The notes: a model not told the origin generated them from the sequence alone. Shown: positions 9,646 to 19,408, counted from the first letter of the stretch. The stretch is DNA of 64,000 bases from Rhodobacteraceae bacterium DSL-40 (GCA_003258405.1 QKPN01000012.1:1-64000), one strand, 5' to 3'. Program-made: numbers and translations.

Positions 9646-10560
9646 ATGTCGAGCAGGACACAAGCCCGCATCGCAGTCCTAAAGGGCGGTCCTTCGGCCG
9701 AGCGGGAAGTCTCGCTCGTCTCCGGGCGGGAGTGCGCGGCTGCGTTGCGGAACGAGGGTTACTCCGTCGTCGAGATCGACGCGGGGCCTGATCTCGTCGA
9801 TCGCCTCACTGCCGAAAAACCCGATGTCGTCTTCAATGCGCTCCACGGCCGCTGGGGCGAGGATGGCTGCGTGCAGGGTATCCTCGAATGGCTGCGCCTG
9901 CCCTATACCCATTCCGGCGTGCTTGCTTCGGCCCTCGCGATGGACAAGGCCCGCACCCGGCAGATCTATGCCCAGGCCGGCCTCCCCGTGGCCGAGGGGC
10001 TGCTTGCCCGCCGCGACGACGTGCGCCGCGCGCATCCGATGCCGCCGCCCTATGTGGTCAAGCCCTTCAACGAAGGCTCCTCCGTCGGCGTCTATCTCGT
10101 GCATGAGAATGCCAACGGCCCGGCACAGCTCTCCGACGACATGCCCGAGATCGTCCTCGTCGAGCGCTTCATCCCCGGCCGCGAGCTCACCACGACCGTG
10201 ATGGGCGACCGCGCCCTCGCGGTGACCGACATCTACGCCACCGGCTGGTACAGCTACGAGGCGAAATACGCCGCCGGCGGCTCGCGCCATGTCGTGCCCG
10301 CCGACCTGCCCGGAGACATCACCCGCGCCTGCCTCGACTATGCGCTCCGCGCCCATGAGGCGATTGGCTGCCGCGGCGTGAGCCGGACCGATTTCCGCTG
10401 GGACGAGACCCGCGGCCTCGAAGGCCTCCACCTCCTCGAGACCAACACCCAGCCCGGCATGACCCCCACCTCGCTCGCCCCCGAACAGGCCGCCCATTGC
10501 GGCATGAGCTTTGGCGAGCTGGTGCGCTGGATGGTGGAGGACGCCTCATGCTCCCGGTGA
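9646..10560 (+). CDS. ddl: D-alanine--D-alanine ligase
   Basis: This 304-residue ATP-grasp enzyme makes the D-Ala-D-Ala dipeptide for the pentapeptide end. Visible signatures are [16 protein letters not shown] at the N-terminus, [14 protein letters not shown] in the ATP-grasp domain, and [15 protein letters not shown] at the C-terminal active site. It lies 61 nt after murB, the largest gap in this run, so a local promoter could exist there. Its last codons overlap the ftsQ start by 13 nt. Confidence 0.96.
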   Translation: MSSRTQARIAVLKGGPSAEREVSLVSGRECAAALRNEGYSVVEIDAGPDLVDRLTAEKPDVVFNALHGRWGEDGCVQGILEWLRLPYTHSGVLASALAMDKARTRQIYAQAGLPVAEGLLARRDDVRRAHPMPPPYVVKPFNEGSSVGVYLVHENANGPAQLSDDMPEIVLVERFIPGRELTTTVMGDRALAVTDIYATGWYSYEAKYAAGGSRHVVPADLPGDITRACLDYALRAHEAIGCRGVSRTDFRWDETRGLEGLHLLETNTQPGMTPTSLAPEQAAHCGMSFGELVRWMVEDASCSR

Positions 10561-11429
10561 GAGCCGCCCAGCCCCGGCGCGACCCGGCGCCATCCCGGCT
10601 CCGCTACCGGCTCACCCGGCTCTGGCTGCGCCCGGCCTTCCGCCGGCTGGTCAATCTCGGCGTTCCGCTCGCCGCAGTCCTGCTGGCCTCCTGGACGCTG
10701 CTTGCGCAGTTCGACCTTCAGGCCCGCGCCGTCGCGCTCTACGAAAAGGCCCGCGACGCGATCGTCGAGCAGCCGCAGTTCACCATCACCGCGATCGAGG
10801 TTCCGGACGTGAGCGCCGATCTCGCCGAGCAGATCAAGATCGCGGCCTTCGTCAACCTCCCCGCCAGCAGCCTCGAGGTCAGCGTCGCGGCCGTCCGCTC
10901 CCGCATCGAATCGCTCGACGCGGTGGAACGCGCCCGGGTGCAGATCCGCTCGAACGGCGTCCTGGAGATCCGCGCCATCGAGCGCATGCCGGTGGTGGTC
11001 TGGCGCTCGGAGAAGGGCATCCAGCTCCTCGACCAGAACGGCATCCGCGTGGCCGAGGTGGACAGCCGCCTGCGCCGCCCGGACCTTCCCCTCATCGCAG
11101 GCGATGGCGCCGACGGCCACGTGCCCGAGGCCCTCCTGCTCCTCGACGATGCCCACCCCGTGCTCGGCCGGGTCCGCGGGCTCGTCCGCGTCGGTGAACG
11201 GCGCTGGGATCTCGTGCTCGACCGCGGCCAGACGATCCGGCTGCCCGAGACCGGCGCCTCCGAGGCACTGCGGCGGGTGATGGCCCTCGAGGCGGGCGAA
11301 GAGCTCCTCGAACGCGATCTCGTGACTGTGGACATGCGCGACCCGCGTCGGCCGATGCTGCGGCTGACCGAGCACGCGGTGTCCGAACTCGAACGGCTGA
11401 GACGGATGGACATGGGAGAAGATGCATGA
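10548..11429 (+). CDS. ftsQ: Cell division protein FtsQ
   Basis: This 293-residue bitopic divisome protein has a cytoplasmic Arg/Pro-rich tail, one membrane helix ([18 protein letters not shown], residues about 36-53) and a periplasmic POTRA domain ([15 protein letters not shown] onward) followed by the FtsQ beta domain. The ATG at 10548 is chosen because GGAGG sits 7 nt upstream inside ddl; the earlier in-frame ATG at 10497 lies well inside ddl. It overlaps ftsA by 4 nt (ATGA). It links FtsBL-type partners to FtsK/FtsA in the division complex. Confidence 0.95.
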   Translation: MLPVRAAQPRRDPAPSRLRYRLTRLWLRPAFRRLVNLGVPLAAVLLASWTLLAQFDLQARAVALYEKARDAIVEQPQFTITAIEVPDVSADLAEQIKIAAFVNLPASSLEVSVAAVRSRIESLDAVERARVQIRSNGVLEIRAIERMPVVVWRSEKGIQLLDQNGIRVAEVDSRLRRPDLPLIAGDGADGHVPEALLLLDDAHPVLGRVRGLVRVGERRWDLVLDRGQTIRLPETGASEALRRVMALEAGEELLERDLVTVDMRDPRRPMLRLTEHAVSELERLRRMDMGEDA

Positions 11430-12760
11430 ACCGGCACCTCTACGATCTGCAACGCGCGATGCGCACGCGGCGGGATGCCGCGCTGCGGCGCGGGGTCATT
11501 GCGGTGCTCGATATCGGCACGACCAAGGTCTCGTGCCTGGTGCTCCAGTTCGTGCCCGAAGAGGAAGGTGAAGGCGCCAATGCCCGGCCCGTGCTGCGTC
11601 AGGGTGCGTTTCGGGTCATCGGCGCGGCCAACACCCGGTCCCGCGGCATCGCCTTCGGCGAGATCACCTCGATGGACGAATGCGAGCGCGCGATCCGCAC
11701 CGCGGTGCAGGGCGCGCAGAAGATGGCCAACCTCCGCTTCGATCACGTCGTCGTCGCCTTCTCCGGCGGCCGCCCGCGCTCCTATGGCGTGACCGGCGAG
11801 ACCGAAGTTGAAAACGGTGCCGTGACCGAGGCAGACATCGGCCAGGTGCTCGCGGAATGCGAGATTCCCGACTATGGCCACGACCGGGATGCGATCCACG
11901 CGCTCCCCGTCAACTTCTGCCTCGATCACCGCACCGGCCTGACGGACCCCCGTGGCCAGATCGGCCGCGACCTCGCGGTGGACATGCATCTCGTCACCGT
12001 CGCCCGCACGGCGCTGCACAACCTCATGCACTGCATCCGGCGCTGCGACCTCGAACTCGCCGGCATCGTCGCGGCCCCCTATGCCACCGCGCTTGCCAGC
12101 CTCATCGAAGACGAGCAGGAGCTCGGCGCTGCCTGCATCGACATCGGCGGCGGCTCCACCGGCGTCTCGATCTTCGTCCGCCGCCAGATGATCTACACCG
12201 ACGCGGTGCGCATGGGCGGCCACCACATCACCTCCGACATCTGCCAGGGCCTCCAGGTCTCGATGCAGGACGCAGAGCGGATGAAGACCAAGCACGGCGG
12301 CCTCATCGCCACCGGCATCGACGACCGCGACATGATCGAGCTGCCCTCGATCCTCGGCGACTGGGACCACGAGCGGCGCCAGATCAGCCGCTCCGAGCTC
12401 ATCGGGGTGATGCGGCCGCGCGTCGAGGAGATCCTCGAGGAAGTGCGGGCCCGGCTCGACGCCTCGGGCTTCGAATACCTCCCCTCCCAGCGCATCGTTC
12501 TCACCGGCGGCAGCGCCCAGATCCCTGGCCTCGAGACCATCGCGAGCCACATCCTCGGACGCCAGTGCCGGGTGGGCAAACCGCTGCGGGTCCAGGGCCT
12601 GCCGCAGTCGGCGACCGGGACCTCCTTCTCGACCACCGTGGGTCTCGCAATGCACGTCTCATGCCCGCATGACGAGTGGTGGGACTTCGAAATGCCTCAG
12701 GACCGCCATGGCGCCCGGAAAGTCGTCCGCGCCCTGCGCTGGTTTAAGGAGAACTGGTAA
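11426..12760 (+). CDS. ftsA: Cell division protein FtsA
   Basis: FtsA (444 residues) is the actin-fold membrane tether for FtsZ. The phosphate-1 motif VLDIGTTKVSCLVL, the phosphate-2 segment ACIDIGGGSTGVSIF and the adenosine motif IVLTGGSAQIPGL are in the expected order, with the FtsA-specific 1C domain between them. The C-terminus ends in a basic/aromatic stretch (RKVVRALRWFKENW) that fits the amphipathic membrane-targeting helix. It starts with an ATGA overlap on ftsQ and ends 179 nt before ftsZ. Confidence 0.96.
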   Translation: MNRHLYDLQRAMRTRRDAALRRGVIAVLDIGTTKVSCLVLQFVPEEEGEGANARPVLRQGAFRVIGAANTRSRGIAFGEITSMDECERAIRTAVQGAQKMANLRFDHVVVAFSGGRPRSYGVTGETEVENGAVTEADIGQVLAECEIPDYGHDRDAIHALPVNFCLDHRTGLTDPRGQIGRDLAVDMHLVTVARTALHNLMHCIRRCDLELAGIVAAPYATALASLIEDEQELGAACIDIGGGSTGVSIFVRRQMIYTDAVRMGGHHITSDICQGLQVSMQDAERMKTKHGGLIATGIDDRDMIELPSILGDWDHERRQISRSELIGVMRPRVEEILEEVRARLDASGFEYLPSQRIVLTGGSAQIPGLETIASHILGRQCRVGKPLRVQGLPQSATGTSFSTTVGLAMHVSCPHDEWWDFEMPQDRHGARKVVRALRWFKENW

Positions 12761-12826
12761 CTTGCGGATAGTTTTTAAGTTTCCGCTTTATCTTGTAGCG
12801 CAATACCATATATTGGGGAGAATCAC

Positions 12827-12910
12827 ATGATTCTACGTGACCCTAGCGGTTGTTTCCGCTACCTTTCCCTCACAGAGCAGGCGGAATCGTTCGCGCGTGT
12901 GCGCGGATGA
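12827..12910 (+). CDS. Possible 27-residue upstream reading frame before ftsZ
   Basis: An ATG at 12827 is preceded by GGGGAG about 7 nt upstream, a better ribosome site than that of ftsZ itself. The frame encodes [10 protein letters not shown] followed by 17 more residues and stops with TGA at 12908-12910. That TGA overlaps an ATG (12907) that is in frame with ftsZ, as ATGA. The other divisome genes here use exactly this coupling. A hairpin (12844-12861, TAGCGG/CCGCTA) lies inside it. Translation is inferred from the ribosome site only. Confidence 0.4.
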   Translation: MILRDPSGCFRYLSLTEQAESFARVRG

Positions 12911-12939
12911 CGGATAATTCGGAACAGGCGGACAACAAC

Positions 12940-14583
12940 ATGGCACTGACTCTCAGCATTCCAGTGACTCAGGACCTCAGCCCCCGGATCACGGTGGTTG
13001 GTGTCGGTGGTGCAGGCGGCAACGCAGTCAATAACATGATCGAGCAGCAGCTCGAAGGCTGCGAATTCGTCGTCGCGAACACCGATGCACAGGCCCTTCA
13101 GCAGAGCCAGGCGAGCAACAAGCTCCAGCTCGGCACCCGCGTGACGGAGGGGCTCGGTGCAGGCGCGCGGCCCGAAGTCGGCGCGGCAGCGGCCGAGGAA
13201 TCGATCGAGGACATCGTCGAGCGTCTCTCGGGCTGCCACATGTGCTTCATCACCGCCGGCATGGGCGGCGGCACCGGCACCGGCGCGGCCCCGATCATCG
13301 CCAAGGCCGCCCGCGAGATGGGCATCCTCACCGTCGGCGTCGTGACCAAGCCCTTCCACTTCGAAGGCTCGCGCCGCATGCGTCAGGCCGAGAACGGCGT
13401 GGACGAGCTGCAGAAGCATGTCGACACGCTCATCATCATCCCCAACCAGAACCTCTTCCGGCTCGCCAACGAGAAGACCACGTTCACGGAAGCCTTCGCG
13501 CTCGCCGATGACGTGCTCTATCAGGGCGTCAAGGGCGTCACCGACCTCATGGTCCGTCCGGGCATCATCAACCTCGACTTCGCCGACGTCCGTTCGGTGA
13601 TGAACGAGATGGGCAAGGCGATGATGGGCACGGGCGAGGCCTCCGGCGAGGACCGCGCCGTCCAGGCCGCCGAGAAGGCGATCGCCAACCCGCTCCTCGA
13701 CGAGATCAGCCTCAAGGGCGCACGCGGCGTGCTCATCAACATCACCGCCGGCCCCGATCTCACGCTCTTCGAACTCGACGAGGCGGCCAACCGCATCCGC
13801 GCCGAGGTCGATGCCGAGGCCAACATCATGGTCGGCTCCACCCTCGATCCGGAAATGGCGGGCATGATGCGCGTCTCCGTCGTCGCGACCGGCATCGACG
13901 CCATCGCGAAGCCCGAGGAAGTCGCCGCACCGCAGGCTGCCAAGGTTGCCGAACCGCTCCAGGCTCCGGCCGCCGCACCCGCCATCTCGGCCGGCCCGAT
14001 CGCCGCAGCGCTGCGCAACAGCTCGGCCTCGCCGATGCCCACGCCCGAGCAGCCCGCCCAGCAGCCCGCGCCCGCCCCGAGCTTTGCCGATGCGCAGATG
14101 CAGGTCGACCGTGACGTTGCGCCCGAGGCCCCCGCTGCCGCGCGTGGCGCTGTGCCGCAGCCCGCTGCCGTGCACCATGGCGGCCGCACCGCGCCCTATG
14201 GCCAGCCGAAGATCGACGCCAGCGAAGCGCGCGAAGCAAACATGGCCGCCGCCGCCGCAGCAGCCCGCCGCCCCGGCGAGCCCTCCCCCGACGCGCTGCG
14301 CCGGCTGCAGGCCGCCGTGCAGAACGTGCCGAAGGCCCAGCCGATGGTGCGTCCGATCGCCCAGACGCCCCGCAGCGACGCTGATCGCGGCGGCCGCCTG
14401 ACGATCAACAGCCTCATCCACAAGATGACCGGCCAGGCCACCCGCGATCAGGCCCAGCCGCGGCCGCATCAGCAGGACGTGCCGTTCCAGTCGCAGCCGG
14501 AAGAAACCGCCGCGGGCGACTTCGAGGACAGCGAGCGCGAACGCGTGGACATCCCCGCCTTCCTCCGCCGTCAGGCCAACTGA
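12940..14583 (+). CDS. ftsZ: Cell division GTPase FtsZ
   Basis: FtsZ (547 residues from ATG 12940) is the tubulin-like GTPase that forms the Z-ring. It has [14 protein letters not shown], the tubulin signature [12 protein letters not shown], and the T7 segment ([11 protein letters not shown]). A long Ala/Pro-rich linker of about 200 residues follows, typical of alphaproteobacteria. It ends with [12 protein letters not shown], the C-terminal peptide that binds FtsA. ATG 12940 gives MALTLSIP, which aligns with MTLNL-type starts of relatives. ATG 12907, coupled to the upstream reading frame, would add 11 residues. A strong terminator follows. Confidence 0.96.
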   Translation: MALTLSIPVTQDLSPRITVVGVGGAGGNAVNNMIEQQLEGCEFVVANTDAQALQQSQASNKLQLGTRVTEGLGAGARPEVGAAAAEESIEDIVERLSGCHMCFITAGMGGGTGTGAAPIIAKAAREMGILTVGVVTKPFHFEGSRRMRQAENGVDELQKHVDTLIIIPNQNLFRLANEKTTFTEAFALADDVLYQGVKGVTDLMVRPGIINLDFADVRSVMNEMGKAMMGTGEASGEDRAVQAAEKAIANPLLDEISLKGARGVLINITAGPDLTLFELDEAANRIRAEVDAEANIMVGSTLDPEMAGMMRVSVVATGIDAIAKPEEVAAPQAAKVAEPLQAPAAAPAISAGPIAAALRNSSASPMPTPEQPAQQPAPAPSFADAQMQVDRDVAPEAPAAARGAVPQPAAVHHGGRTAPYGQPKIDASEAREANMAAAAAAARRPGEPSPDALRRLQAAVQNVPKAQPMVRPIAQTPRSDADRGGRLTINSLIHKMTGQATRDQAQPRPHQQDVPFQSQPEETAAGDFEDSERERVDIPAFLRRQAN

Positions 14584-14626
14584 CCGTATTCCCCGCCGGC
14601 CCGCCCGGCGACAGGAACGTTCTTCA

Positions 14627-14658
14627 GAGGGGCACCCGGAACCATCCGGGTGCCCCTC
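14627..14658 (+). terminator. Strong hairpin terminator after ftsZ
   Basis: A perfect 14-bp stem (left arm 14627-14640, right arm 14645-14658) closes on an ACCA loop 46 nt after the ftsZ stop. The downstream side is CTCCG rather than a T-run, but the stem stability and position mark the end of the division gene run. Confidence 0.7.
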
Positions 14659-14736
14659 CTCCGTTCGGGCCACTGGACGCCGGCGGGTATCTTGCCGTAT
14701 GCCTCTGCCCTCCCGTGACCAGCCCTGAGGACGGCC

Positions 14737-15636
14737 ATGACTGAGGCGATGATTGGCGAAAGCGAGAAAGCCCGGGCGAAGGCCTGGTTCGAGGAACTGC
14801 GCAACCGGATCTGCGCGGCTTTCGAGGCACTCGAGGACGCTCAGGACACCGGACCCTTCGCCGATCTGCCCCCCGGCCGCTTCGAGCGCAAGGAAACCCG
14901 CCGCGCCGGCGAGGGCGAGGCGGATGCCGGCGGCGGCGTGATGGCGGTGATGCGCGGCGGCCGCGTCTTCGAGAAGGTCGGCGTCAACGTCTCCGCCGTC
15001 TACGGCCGCCTCGGCGCCCAGGCCCAGCGCAGCCTCACCGCGCGCCGGGAAATCCCCGGCCTCGAGGCAGACCCGCGCTTCTGGGCCTCGGGCATCAGCC
15101 TCGTCGCCCACATGCGCTCGCCCAGGACCCCCGCCGTCCACATGAACACCCGCATGTTCTGGACCCCGTTCGACTGGTGGTTCGGCGGCGGCGCCGATCT
15201 CAATCCGATGCTCGAGAACGAGGACGACACCGCCTTCTTCCACGCGCGCCTGCGCGAGGCCTGCGACGCCCACGATCCCGGCTACTACCCGCGCTTCAAG
15301 GCCTGGGCCGACGACTATTTCCTCATCCGCCACTGGAACGAGCCCCGCGGCGTCGGCGGGATCTTCTACGACGATCTCTGCACCGGCGACTGGGAAGCCG
15401 ATTTCGCCTTCACCCGCGACGTGGGGCAGGGCTTTCTCGCCGCCTTCCCGCCGCTCACCGAGCAGCACATGCGCGAGAGCTGGACAGAGGCCGAGCGCGA
15501 GATCCAGCTGGTGAAGCGCGGCCGCTACGCCGAGTTCAATCTCGTCTACGACCGCGGCACCCGCTTCGGCCTCGAGACCGGGCACAACCCCGAAGCCGTG
15601 CTCATGTCGCTCCCCCCGATCGCGAAGTGGCCCTGA
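14737..15636 (+). CDS. hemF: Oxygen-dependent coproporphyrinogen III oxidase
   Basis: HemF (299 residues) oxidatively decarboxylates coproporphyrinogen III to protoporphyrinogen IX with O2 in heme and bacteriochlorophyll synthesis. Recognisable segments are ERKETRRAGEGEADAGGGVM, the substrate loop WWFGGGADLNPML, the GYYPRFKAWADDYF block and the C-terminal LVYDRGTRFGLETG. It follows the ftsZ terminator by about 80 nt, so it should have its own promoter. The oxygen-independent HemN is not in this window. Confidence 0.96.
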   Translation: MTEAMIGESEKARAKAWFEELRNRICAAFEALEDAQDTGPFADLPPGRFERKETRRAGEGEADAGGGVMAVMRGGRVFEKVGVNVSAVYGRLGAQAQRSLTARREIPGLEADPRFWASGISLVAHMRSPRTPAVHMNTRMFWTPFDWWFGGGADLNPMLENEDDTAFFHARLREACDAHDPGYYPRFKAWADDYFLIRHWNEPRGVGGIFYDDLCTGDWEADFAFTRDVGQGFLAAFPPLTEQHMRESWTEAEREIQLVKRGRYAEFNLVYDRGTRFGLETGHNPEAVLMSLPPIAKWP

Positions 15637-15690
15637 GGGCCGCGCCGGAGCCCCTTCCCTTCCCCGCGCGGGCCGGGCAATCTTGCCGCC

Positions 15691-16302
15691 ATGACCGAAC
15701 GCATCGCCATCCTCGGCTGGGGCTCGCTGCTCTGGGATCTCGACGATCTCGCCCCGAAGGTCGCGGGCTCCTGGGCGATGCGCGCAGGCCCGCGCCTCCC
15801 GATGGAGTTCAGCCGCATCAGCGCCAAGCGCAAGCTCGGCCTCGTCCTCTGCCTCGATCCGGCCACCGGGGCGCCCTGCGCGACCCACGCCATTGCCTCG
15901 ATCCGCACCGGGATCGGCGCCGCCCGCGCGGACCTCGCCGCCCGCGAACGCGCGCCCACCAGCCGCATCGGCTGGGCCGATCCCTCCGGGGAGGGCGAGA
16001 GCCGGCTGCCCGAGCTCCTGCCGCATATCGGCGCCTGGTGCCGTGCCGCGGGCTGGGCCGGGGCGGTCTGGACCGATCTCGAGCCCAACTTCCGCGAAAC
16101 CACCGGCCGCACCTTCACGGTGCCCGAAGGGCTCGGCTACCTGCGCGGCCTTGCGGGCGAGAGCCTGGCCGAAGCGCATCGCTACATCCGCAACGCCCCG
16201 CTCGCCACCCGCACGCCGCTCCGCCGCGCGCTCGCCCGCGACACCTGGTGGCGGGGCCTCAGCCGACCACACGGTGCCCTCGGCCGCGCAGACATTCGAT
16301 GA
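15691..16302 (+). CDS. Gamma-glutamylcyclotransferase-like protein
   Basis: This 203-residue cytoplasmic protein begins IAILGWGSLLWDL, resembling the YGSLL nucleotide-like loop of the GGCT/BtrG fold. It also has a later strand-rich region (VWTDLEPNF) and a helical segment with EAHRYIRNAP. The family reaction would be release of 5-oxoproline from a gamma-glutamyl compound, but the catalytic glutamate was not identified with certainty. It follows hemF by 54 nt on the same strand and may be co-transcribed. Its 3' end overlaps the convergent lipoprotein gene by 44 nt. Confidence 0.6.
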   Translation: MTERIAILGWGSLLWDLDDLAPKVAGSWAMRAGPRLPMEFSRISAKRKLGLVLCLDPATGAPCATHAIASIRTGIGAARADLAARERAPTSRIGWADPSGEGESRLPELLPHIGAWCRAAGWAGAVWTDLEPNFRETTGRTFTVPEGLGYLRGLAGESLAEAHRYIRNAPLATRTPLRRALARDTWWRGLSRPHGALGRADIR

Positions 16303-16636
16303 CGATGGCCTGACGCCGGTCGGCGGCATTGATCCCGCCGGCCGCGCCCCCCGCGAGCCCGCCGACGACGGCACCGCCCGCCGCGCCTTCGAGATCGGAA
16401 CTGTCGTCATCGGCAAGCCCCAGCAGCGCGCCCACCCCCGCGCCGAGCACCGCCGCGCCGAGCGTCTCCTGATCGAACTGCTTCTGATTGCGGGCGAGCG
16501 CCCGGCATTCGGCCAGATCGCCGGCGTAGGCCGGGCCCGCGGGCCCGTCGAGAATGGGAGAGTAATTCGAACCGCCATCGGCACAGGCGGCAAGAAGCAC
16601 GAGCGGCAGCAAGGCAGGAAAGACTTTCATCGTCAT
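16259..16636 (-). CDS. Glycine-zipper lipoprotein
   Basis: This 125-residue protein has a lipoprotein signal ending in LVLLAAC (lipobox LAAC; Cys near residue 20). A glycine-rich segment follows (AAVLGAGVGALLGLA and AVVGGLAGGAAGG), separated by an acidic loop, in the manner of glycine-zipper domains that insert in membranes. It is probably anchored in the envelope. ATG 16636 (MTMKVF) or 16630 (MKVF) may start it; no strong ribosome site is seen for either. It is divergent from an AraC regulator. The specific role is unknown. Confidence 0.75.
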   Translation of the reverse strand: MTMKVFPALLPLVLLAACADGGSNYSPILDGPAGPAYAGDLAECRALARNQKQFDQETLGAAVLGAGVGALLGLADDDSSDLEGAAGGAVVGGLAGGAAGGINAADRRQAIVIECLRGRGHRVVG

Positions 16637-16771
16637 GTCTGAGGTCCGGAGTGGTTGAAGCAGCGCCCCGCGCGGAGCCCTGCTGCGGATACCGTCTCCG
16701 CGCCGCACCGCACATGACCGGCGGTTCCAGATCCTTGGCATTTGGTTGCAACCGGCCCTATAGATCGAGCG

Positions 16772-17824
16772 ATGCAGCAGACGAGCCTCTCCGGACAGTC
16801 CGTCGCGGCCGGCCTTGTCCGCGGGTTCCTCGACTATGCCGAGGCCCGGGGCGCCGGGCGCGCCCGCCTGCTCGCCCACTCGGGTATCGCCGAGACCGCC
16901 CTCACGGATCAGGACGCCCGGATCCCGATGGCGGCCTACCGCGCGCTGCTCGACGAAGCCGCTGCCGAAACCGGCGACGGCGCCATCGCCATACGCTTCA
17001 GCATCGGCACCGAGCTCGACCGGCTTTCGATCGTCGGCCTGATCGTGCATTCCTCGGCCTCGGTCGCCGACAGCCTCGTCCAGCTCAACCGCTACAGCCG
17101 CCTGATGGTCGAGGTCGACGTGATGAACGGCGCCGAGCGCTTCAGCGTCGGCGGAGAGCGCGGCGAGATCTGGATCACCGACAACCGCCCAGACCCCAAC
17201 AGCTTCCCCGCACTCAGCGAAAACGCCTTCGCCCGCTTCATCGGCGAGTTCCGCCGCGGCTTCCCCGGCCGGCCCTTTGCGCTGGAGATCGAGTTCACCC
17301 ACCCGCGTCCGGCCCATGCCGAGACCACGGCCGAACTCTACCGCGTCCCCATCCGCTACGACGCGCCGCGCAATGCGCTGCGCATGGACCCTGTCTGGCT
17401 CACGACCGAGTTCGACGGCACGAGCGGCTATGTCTTCGGCATCTTCGCCGAGCGCGCGGATGCGCTGATGCAGCGGCTCGAAACCGACCGCACGGCGCGC
17501 GGCCGCCTCGAAGCCGCGCTGCTTCCGATCCTCCATCAGGGCGATGTGACGATCGAGACGGTCGCCGCCGGCCTCGGCATGAGCCGCCAGACGCTCTACC
17601 GCCGCCTGCGCGCCGAAGAGACCAGCTTTGCCGCCGTGCTCGACGCGCTGCGCTTCCGCATGGCCTCCGACTACCTCTCGGCGCGCAAGGTCTCGGTCAA
17701 CCAGACCGCCTATCTCGTGGGCTTCTCCGAACCCTCTTCCTTCGTCCGCGCCTTCCGCCGCTGGACCGGCAAGACCCCCACGGCCTTTCTCGCGGCCAAC
17801 GCGTCACGCGCCACGAGCGGCTGA
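16772..17824 (+). CDS. AraC-family transcriptional regulator (OruR/ArgR-like)
   Basis: This 350-residue regulator has an N-terminal Arabinose_bd-type domain (residues about 15-200, with the VAGLVRGFLDYAEARG and GLIVHSSASV segments) and a C-terminal AraC double helix-turn-helix (IETVAAGLGMSRQTLYRRL, then VNQTAYLVGFSEPSSFVRAF). Members sense amino acids, opines or related compounds. The start at MQQTSL (16772) leaves room for a divergent promoter. A longer start at 16742 is in frame. The neighbours do not reveal the target genes. Confidence 0.88.
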   Translation: MQQTSLSGQSVAAGLVRGFLDYAEARGAGRARLLAHSGIAETALTDQDARIPMAAYRALLDEAAAETGDGAIAIRFSIGTELDRLSIVGLIVHSSASVADSLVQLNRYSRLMVEVDVMNGAERFSVGGERGEIWITDNRPDPNSFPALSENAFARFIGEFRRGFPGRPFALEIEFTHPRPAHAETTAELYRVPIRYDAPRNALRMDPVWLTTEFDGTSGYVFGIFAERADALMQRLETDRTARGRLEAALLPILHQGDVTIETVAAGLGMSRQTLYRRLRAEETSFAAVLDALRFRMASDYLSARKVSVNQTAYLVGFSEPSSFVRAFRRWTGKTPTAFLAANASRATSG

Positions 17825-17902
17825 CGGCCCGACACCCGCGCGCCCCGGATCGCCCGGCCCGCCCTCGCGGTCCTGCCCCGCAGCCGTCCGGGCGCGTGGC
17901 CG

Positions 17903-19408
17903 TCACCCCTCGCAGAGCACCGGCACCACTGCACGCTGCACCGCGTCGGGCACGCCTTCGCGCAGATCCGGCGGCTCGCCCGAAAGCCGCGGCAGGCTCG
18001 CTCCCTCCGCCTCGAGAAAGCCGAGCAGGGCCTCACCGGTGACGGCATAGTTGATGTTCTCCGGCAGCGAGCCGGTTTCCTCCGCAAACTCGATCTTGGC
18101 GATCTGCGCGACCACGACCCCGATCACCGTTCCATCGCTCGACAGAAGCGGTCCGCCGGAGTTTCCGGGCTGGATCGGCGCTGAAACGGTGATGGCGTCG
18201 GGATCATCGTGATAGCCCACCAGCGCGCTGACATTGCCGAGCGTCGAGTTGAGCGCGGTGTTGACCTGCCCGAAATAGGGATAGCCGAGCGCGATCACCG
18301 GCTGACCGAGCGCCGCCTTGCCGGTCCGGTGCAGCGGGATCCAGTCCCGCGACCGCGCGGGCGAGGAGAGCAGCGCAAGGTCGAGGCCGGGATGCACCGC
18401 CACGATCGAAAGCGCGGTCCCGTCGAGCAGCGTCACGGCCCGGCAATCCTCCACCACATGCCGTGCGGTGACGAGATCGGTGTTGTTGACGAAAAACCCG
18501 GTCCCGGTCCCGCGCAGCGGATGCAGGCCGCCCGAATCGCCCCTCTCGGGCACGGCCGCGGTCACGGCTTCCGGCGCGGCCGGCGCCTCCTCCTCGCCCA
18601 CCGCGAGCCAGGCCCGCACGAGACCGGTCAGCCGCGCGTCGTTTCCGAGCACATCCGCGTCAGGGTCCGAACCGAGGCTTCCGACAATCACCTCGAAGAT
18701 CCGTCGGTCACCGCCGGGCTGGAGAACGACCATCGTCGTGTTCCACGCGCCCGGCCGCAGCGGATCGAGATCGGAGCGCACATACCAGCGCGCGCCTCCC
18801 TCATCGAGCGCCGTGACCAGTCGGCCGCTCCGCCGCACGGTGTAGGGCTCGGCATAGGCCGGAAACCCGTCGAGCATCACCCTGTGCAGGATCGCGGCCA
18901 GCCCCGGCGCTGTCTGAAAGACCCGGATCTCCACGTCCCGATCCTCGAGCACGAACTCCCCCCAGTCGGGATGCTCGCCGGGCACGAAAGCCCCGGGAGG
19001 CGCAAGCAGGCGATGCGCCACCGGAGGCCCCCCGCGATAGGAGAGACCCGTCTGGGACAGGAAGTCATAGGCCCGCCGGCCGATCTCCGCGGCATGATAG
19101 CCGAAGACGAGCCCTGTCGCCGCGGCATCGGCATCCGTCTCCGCCACGAACGCCTCCATCGCCTGCTGCGACCGCGCGCCCCAGGCGCCGTCGATCAGCC
19201 CGCGATAGCTGCCCGAGACCGTCAGGCCGATCTGCAGCACGCGCTTCTCTTCCACCGAGAAGGGCCGCGCGTCGAATTCCGCGAGGAGCGGGCCGCCACC
19301 GGTCTCGGCCCAAGCGCCCGAGAGCACCGGCACGAAGAGCAGCAGCAGAAGCACCACGGCTCCGGCCACGCCTCGCGCCACCCCAAAGGAAATACCCAGG
19401 CCCCGCAT
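17903..19408 (-). CDS. Secreted trypsin-like serine protease
   Basis: This is a protein of about 501 residues with an N-terminal signal or anchor helix (AGAVVLLLLLFVPVLSG). A region with a peptidoglycan-binding-like motif (LQIGLTVSGSYRGLIDGAWG, near residue 60) is followed by a C-terminal chymotrypsin-fold domain. The triad is visible as VTARHVVEDC (His), HPGLDLALL (Asp) and QPGNSGGPLL (Ser), as in DegP/HtrA-related proteases. No PDZ domain follows. ATG 19408 is chosen because a GGGGGGCGGGG stretch precedes it; ATG 19435 is in frame. It likely acts at the cell envelope; the substrate is unknown. Confidence 0.85.
   Translation of the reverse strand: MRGLGISFGVARGVAGAVVLLLLLFVPVLSGAWAETGGGPLLAEFDARPFSVEEKRVLQIGLTVSGSYRGLIDGAWGARSQQAMEAFVAETDADAAATGLVFGYHAAEIGRRAYDFLSQTGLSYRGGPPVAHRLLAPPGAFVPGEHPDWGEFVLEDRDVEIRVFQTAPGLAAILHRVMLDGFPAYAEPYTVRRSGRLVTALDEGGARWYVRSDLDPLRPGAWNTTMVVLQPGGDRRIFEVIVGSLGSDPDADVLGNDARLTGLVRAWLAVGEEEAPAAPEAVTAAVPERGDSGGLHPLRGTGTGFFVNNTDLVTARHVVEDCRAVTLLDGTALSIVAVHPGLDLALLSSPARSRDWIPLHRTGKAALGQPVIALGYPYFGQVNTALNSTLGNVSALVGYHDDPDAITVSAPIQPGNSGGPLLSSDGTVIGVVVAQIAKIEFAEETGSLPENINYAVTGEALLGFLEAEGASLPRLSGEPPDLREGVPDAVQRAVVPVLCEG

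Noticed and set aside
10739-12655. A 638-codon open frame opposite ftsQ and ftsA
   Set aside because: Same reason: the sense strand carries the ftsQ/ftsA motifs, and the antisense product has no recognisable feature.
12859-16593. A 1,244-codon open frame on the minus strand opposite ftsZ and hemF
   Set aside because: It is antisense to genes with clear motifs, has low-complexity Gly/Ala/Arg composition, and arises from high GC at third positions.
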